In this document: in pieces, positions 59,368 through 64,000 of the stretch
Layout of the letters: each line of letters begins with the position of its first letter
Numbering within the stretch: position 1 is the first letter of the stretch
NCBI RefSeq assembly: GCF_042242105.1
Contig: NC_092019.1
Span: forward strand, 22,372,828-22,436,827
Direction: 5' to 3'
Length of the DNA stretch: 64,000 bases
Source: Pempheris klunzingeri
Taxonomy: Eukaryota > Chordata > Actinopteri > Acropomatiformes > Pempheridae
Made by a program: the position numbers and the translations under genes
The notes under the pieces: generated by a model
Databases searched by the model: none
Told to the model about the DNA's origin: nothing
Seen by the model: only the letters and a program-made list of their open reading frames with translations

Positions 59368-62300
59368 CTACTCTTTGGACTTCTTCTTTTTCTTCTTCTT
59401 TGGAGGAAGTGCCTCCTTGTTATCTCCATCTACAGCTGGTTTGTCCTTTTTACACTTTTTCCTTTTCTGCTTAACGGCCACTTCTTCCTCTGCAACTTCT
59501 GCTTCCCTCAATGCAACTGCAGAGTTTTTCTGTGTGGTTTTTGGAGCGCAGTCCTCGGCCGGCTCCGATTGGCTGGATTTTGTGTCATTACTTTCCTCTT
59601 CCTCTGCAGGTTCTCTGTGCTGTTTGGAGGATTTCTTCCTCTTCTTCTTCGCTTTTGTGTCAGTGTGCAGCTCAGCGGCCTCCTCGGGACTCTTGCTCTC
59701 TTCCTCGACATCCTGCTTTGCTTTTTCTTTTTTCTTTTTATGTTTCCTCTTTGTTTTGTGAAAAATGCCACCGTTTTCTGCACAGATCACATCCCCATCG
59801 GTGGGGACGGCGCCAGTTACTTCCTCAGTGTCCACATTGGCTTTCCGTTTCTTTTTCTTCTTTTTCGGTTTAACATCCGTTTCAGGACTCTCAGACGACA
59901 TTTCGTCACCATTAAGATCATTAAAGCTCCCAGTGGATCTCTTATTCTTCATCTTTTTTCTCTGAGGGTCCTTGGCCGCCGCCTCCTCCTGCCTCTCAGC
60001 TCTCTGGTCAGCTGACTGGGAGGTCGGTGGAGTTGTTGTTGCACAAGCTCGGGACGCTGTAGCTGGTTGGCTCTTCTTGCCATACTTAGCCATGAACTCG
60101 GCCTCCTGCTGCTCTAGCCTGGCTAACTTGGCGCTCATGGTCAAGCCGTGCCTGGCTCCTCTACAGAAACATGACAGAGATGTATCGAAAATCAAATCAT
60201 TTTCATTCACCAAACGTTGCTTATTCTGAAATATTACAAAATACTTGTGCTGTGATTTGAAAAAAATATATAAACTATTTTTTGGCAGCCTTATTGATTT
60301 CAATGGGAGTTTTATGAATTAACTTACTTGTGAGCTGTGCGGCCTCCACAAGCCTTCATTAGATCAGCATCGGTGAGCCTGTCAAGTATCAACAATAACT
60401 TACACTGTAGAGCAATGTTAAAAATACTGTTACAAAGGGCTTTTACAGACAGCAAATAAAAGCTGACTGAGGTAATCCAATAACCAAGGAGTGCTCTGCA
60501 GTATTCATGCTAGCGGTGATAAAATGTTATGCAGCTTCTGAGAAAAAGTAAGTAGAAACCTGAACCAAGGCTGCCTCAGGTGAAGGTCTTACTTGATGGT
60601 GCTGGAGAGATCCAGTTTGTGGTCGTCGTCCTCCTCGTCTGAACTACTGCTGGTGTCTGAATTGGAAGCCTTTGGCTCTGGCTGCTCCTGACCAGACAGC
60701 AGTGTGGCCGACTGGGAGAGAACCATGGAAATAAAAAGAAACTGAGTCGGTCAGTGTCCGCTCAGACCAGACTCATATTTGAAAATACAGTAAATGTTCA
60801 GAAATTCACTCTAGTGGTGGATTCATTTCCTTATTGTTGAAAAATCCCATGAAAAGCAATAAATAAACAATAAATTGATCCAACTTAGTATGGCCCATGT
60901 AGCCAAAGCCTCATATATCTTATTCCTCACTGCCAAATAGCCCTTGATATTTAACAAACAAACAATTACCTTGACAAAACATCCATAAAGTTTAGCTTTA
61001 GCCAGCGCAGCTTTCCGTGGCCTTTTATTAGAGATCATTCCATCCTCTTCATCTTCTTCCACCGTCTTCTTCAAATGAATACCATTCTGGATCACAGAGA
61101 AAACCGGAAAACATTTGACCCTCTGTCAAAGACGAAACCAGCTGATTTCACTCATTAACAAAGAGAGCAGGAAGTGTAATCAGCTGCTTAAGTGCTTAAA
61201 ACTGTTTCAGTTCAGTTCAGTTTTTTAAAGTTAATTGTAGTTCAGAATTTAAGGACCTTAACAAAGCTTTCCTAACACTTCAAAGTTGTTGCTCTGAGCC
61301 ACCAGGCAGCCCGGTGAAATATTCCCACATTAGGCCGATGTGTGAACGCCTGTGTCTAAATACAGCTCCAGTCACAAGTGGAGGAGGTGCACCAGTGAGT
61401 GTTTTCACAACTGTGAATCAGCTGGAAACCACCGCAAATGTTTAAGCTTAATATCACAAGTGATTATTTCCTCATTCTGAAATTAGTCATCCTGTTAGCA
61501 CAAAAAAAGTACAAACATCGGATGTAAAAAAAAAAATTAAAAAAATGCCCTGAATAGCTTTTTACAACACAGAACACATCAGTGACTATCTTTGATTAAA
61601 AACGTGCAGTCCCCTGATCATGTGTTGAGCTGTGAGAGTCTGACTGTGCTCAGCTCTGTGAACGAAGGACCTACCGGGTCGGATTCCACCTGCAGACTGG
61701 AAGACGCCTTATTGAAGACATGATCCCACCAGTGGAAGGCGAACTGCTCCCCTTCCTTGTGGCCAACCTGGAAGAGAAGAGCAACACGTGAGTCTACAAA
61801 ATAGACGTGTGCTGACCGATGCCGTACATGGTTGACGAATGGTTTTTCCTACGCTGATATTAAGGCGATTTTATCCAACTTACTATCACGAGTACGACGT
61901 CATAATCTCTAGGATCTGATCCACACTGTGCATTTGGAGATGTATGTCGTGGTGGTGAAGTTATTAAAGACCAAAATATTATACTAATACAACTAATACT
62001 TTTGTGTGACTTTGGACTTTTAAAGGGTTTGCTCAGATCCAGTGCAATATTTGTGCAACACACAATAACACACACAAACTAACTGATCAAGACAGCACTA
62101 GACCGGCAACTGCTGTGCTTTGCATAGTAAGCTGACTGTTTTTGTCAATGGAGTCTGGTAGGTTTAAAGACAGCAGTATAACAGCTGTTTCTGGTTAACT
62201 TACAAGGATCTTACAGCTCGATTTGTGTGTAGGAATCCTTTCCATAATGCTCTCAGACACACAAACAACAATCTGAGACTTCCAGTACAACAAGCACTTT

Positions 62301-62780
62301 TATTAGATGTACTTTGACAGGCCCTAAAGGATTATACTACAGCCATTGCCATTTTCCTGGTGTGCTGTGCCACACCCTGCCAATTACACCGCCATTGCTG
62401 ATCTCGAGTGACCATTATTGGACAATATTAAAATAGAAACAATCGTCCGACGCTACTACAGACAAAACTTTCTAGACAGAGTTTAGACCAAAACCATTAC
62501 AGCTGTGCACCAATAGGCCATAAAAAATGCCACTCACCCCTCCTTTGTCACATTTCACTTTGACCTTGATAGCTTCTGATATGCCATTCTCAGCTCGCCC
62601 CAGTCCTTTACCTGAGGACAGAGTGGGCTGAATAGGTAATGTGCACCTGAGACACACTGTGGTGGCTAAATTGTTGCACAAAAGAGATCAGAGTATCTTA
62701 CCGTGTTCCCAGCCGTGCCGCAAGAGTTGCTGCTCTGCAAACTTCAAGCCACGACTTTTCTCTTGTACAACTTCTGCCAT
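59368..62780 (-). CDS. gpatch4: G-patch domain-containing protein 4
   Basis: Seven exons join in phase to 441 residues: 62780-62702, 62611-62538, 61767-61675, 61086-60970, 60711-60593, 60378-60328 and 60160-59368. GPATCH4 is a nucleolar protein; G-patch domains activate DEAH-box RNA helicases. The G-patch occupies about residues 9-52 (SRGLKFAEQQLLRHGW, then GKGLGRAENGISEAIKV). A second conserved block, GEQFAFHWWDHVFNKA, follows. The block GGRTAHKGARHGLTMSAKL, ahead of KLARLEQQEAEF, is also typical of the family. The last exon encodes a long tail of alternating Lys-rich and acidic stretches, a nucleolar-protein composition. An acceptor directly before the ATG (tatacag) shows an untranslated exon upstream, not located. 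Confidence 0.95.
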
Positions 62781-62784
62781 CTGT

Positions 62785-64000
62785 ATAAAGGACAGTTTGT
62801 AGAACATTAGCAGGACAAACTAGAGTGAAACTAGAAGGAAACTGCATCTGAAACACTTCAGATTTTAGTGACAGTGGTTGGTAAAGTACGGGTACACACT
62901 CACATCTGGCGATCTGTTCGCTTAGCGGTTTCCAACCTGGGCTTAGGACACCTCCAAGGATTTAAAACTAAATCTCAGGGATCCCAAGGTGATCACTGGA
63001 GAGGAAAGCAGAATACAGTTATTTCTAAAACACATAATTATGTTTTGCGTGGTTGTTTTGTTTGATTTGTCCATTTTTTCCCTTGTGAACTACTGACTTA
63101 TTTGACCTTTTCACAGTCACAACTTTAACACATACATCATGCAGCCTGTGAGGAGGTTGTGGCTGCGATTTAAAGTGTCCAGTCAAAGAGATTGGGGACC
63201 ATTGTGCTACAACATCTTTCAGTACTGCACAAACACTTTGGAACAACCTGACTATGAATGATTCGTGTACATTTCAATGTCATGGACATAAGCTTTTGAT
63301 TTTGCACAGTACAGTAGTTTTCTTGAGTCTGTTTGGAGCTGGCTGAATGTCAGACGCCTCTCAGTTAATGGGAGGTACACACACCGTTTGAGATTTTAAC
63401 TCTTGTTACAGAACAAATGCTCCTGGTTCCTGTTACAGAATTTAAAGTATCTTCCCAAATTGATTTCATTGGGACACCCTGCAACACTGAAAACAGCAGA
63501 TTCTGTGTAGAAAAGAACAGCAGCTGAAACAATTAGACTATTAATCTATTAGTCCAACAACAGACACTTAATCAACAACTATTCTGAGAATCAATTTCGC
63601 CATTTATCAGGCAAAAGAGCCAAAAACTGTCTGACCTGAGCGCCTTAAAAGTCAAATTCTCTGCTGTTTTTGTCTCAATCTCTTTGAATTTTGGTCAAAC
63701 AATAGCACGTTGAACTCTACGAACTTGGGATGGGTTTTTTTCTCTATTTTCTGACACTAGTTATTTAATTAAAGAAGGAAACAGCTGACAGACTGACTGC
63801 AATGAAAATAGCCACCTGCGTTAGAGAAACGTGCCTACCCTTTCTCTTGTCAAGCTTACTTTTAAATCCCAGGAGCACTAACGTGTATAGCTCTGCAGTC
63901 ACCTGTAGCTTTAGCAGTCAGCTTTAACCTGCTCTGTGTCAATACTCAAGCCAAATGTTATTAGCATATCCTGTGAATAACTCCAGTTTTAAGGTTCTCA
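62785..64000. other. upstream of gpatch4, repeat-rich
   Basis: About 62,920-63,215 resembles a decayed interspersed repeat (gcggtttccaacctgggctt, then ttggggaccattgtgctaca, a phrase pair seen in fish repeats). About 63,515-63,735 is a fragment of the teleost repeat also found at 22,940-23,275 (gctgaaacaattagactatt). The promoter and first untranslated exon of gpatch4 should lie here but cannot be fixed. The window ends without another gene. Confidence 0.45.

Noticed and set aside
59186-60015. Long plus-strand frames rich in Phe, Leu and Ser opposite gpatch4
   Set aside because: They are the complement of the Lys/Glu-rich tail of gpatch4; lysine codons read backwards give Phe and Leu.
1-64000. 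CRISPR arrays, rRNA, tRNA genes
   Set aside because: No regularly spaced repeats with unique spacers and no intact tRNA or rRNA fold were seen; the only tRNA-like text is the decayed SINE near 41,000.

Overview
The window is nuclear DNA of a ray-finned fish, most likely a percomorph. Genes are split by GT-AG introns and read on both strands. The proteins are vertebrate (BAG6, apolipoprotein M, TSPAN31, GPATCH4, glutaredoxin 3, a TNF ligand, NK-type lectins), and the spacers hold repeats typical of teleosts. There is no sign of bacterial or organellar sequence. Gene models were built by hand by joining reading frames across splice sites. Each join was checked for phase, and every model except the last exon of apom closes into one clean frame.

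Layout, left to right. 1-3,800: repeats, including a truncated LINE tail ending in a pentanucleotide satellite. 3,809-9,754 (-): a complete five-exon TNF-superfamily ligand with a hAT relic in its long last intron. 9,770-17,010: repeats (a TA-flanked MITE, a composite repeat, a hAT element with a near-perfect target duplication). 17,035-22,288 (-): apom, with a solo LTR inside its introns. 24,158-25,135 (-): an intronless glrx3. 26,734-36,942 (+): bag6 with 24 coding exons, head to head with glrx3. 37,441-41,795: spacer with a long palindrome and some orphan exon-like pieces. 42,958-45,916 (-): tspan31. 47,976-51,127 and 52,754-58,119 (+): two tandem, seven-exon type II C-type lectin receptors with ITIM-type motifs in their cytoplasmic tails. 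59,368-62,780 (-): gpatch4. The rest is repeats.

How the genes fit together. apom, bag6 and a TNF-family ligand are neighbours in the mammalian MHC class III region, so the left half looks like a conserved piece of that region. The two inhibitory-type lectin receptors lie about 11 kb beyond bag6. This recalls the close linkage of NK lectin genes and MHC genes in birds. glrx3 does not belong to that group in mammals and has no introns here, which suggests a retrocopy that settled between apom and bag6. tspan31 and gpatch4 are housekeeping neighbours.

I found no tRNA or rRNA gene, no CRISPR array and no intact transposase. No unmistakably new system is visible. The items most worth following are the lectin pair beside class III markers, the intronless glrx3, the odd end of apom, and a few unexplained exon-like and palindromic pieces between bag6 and tspan31.
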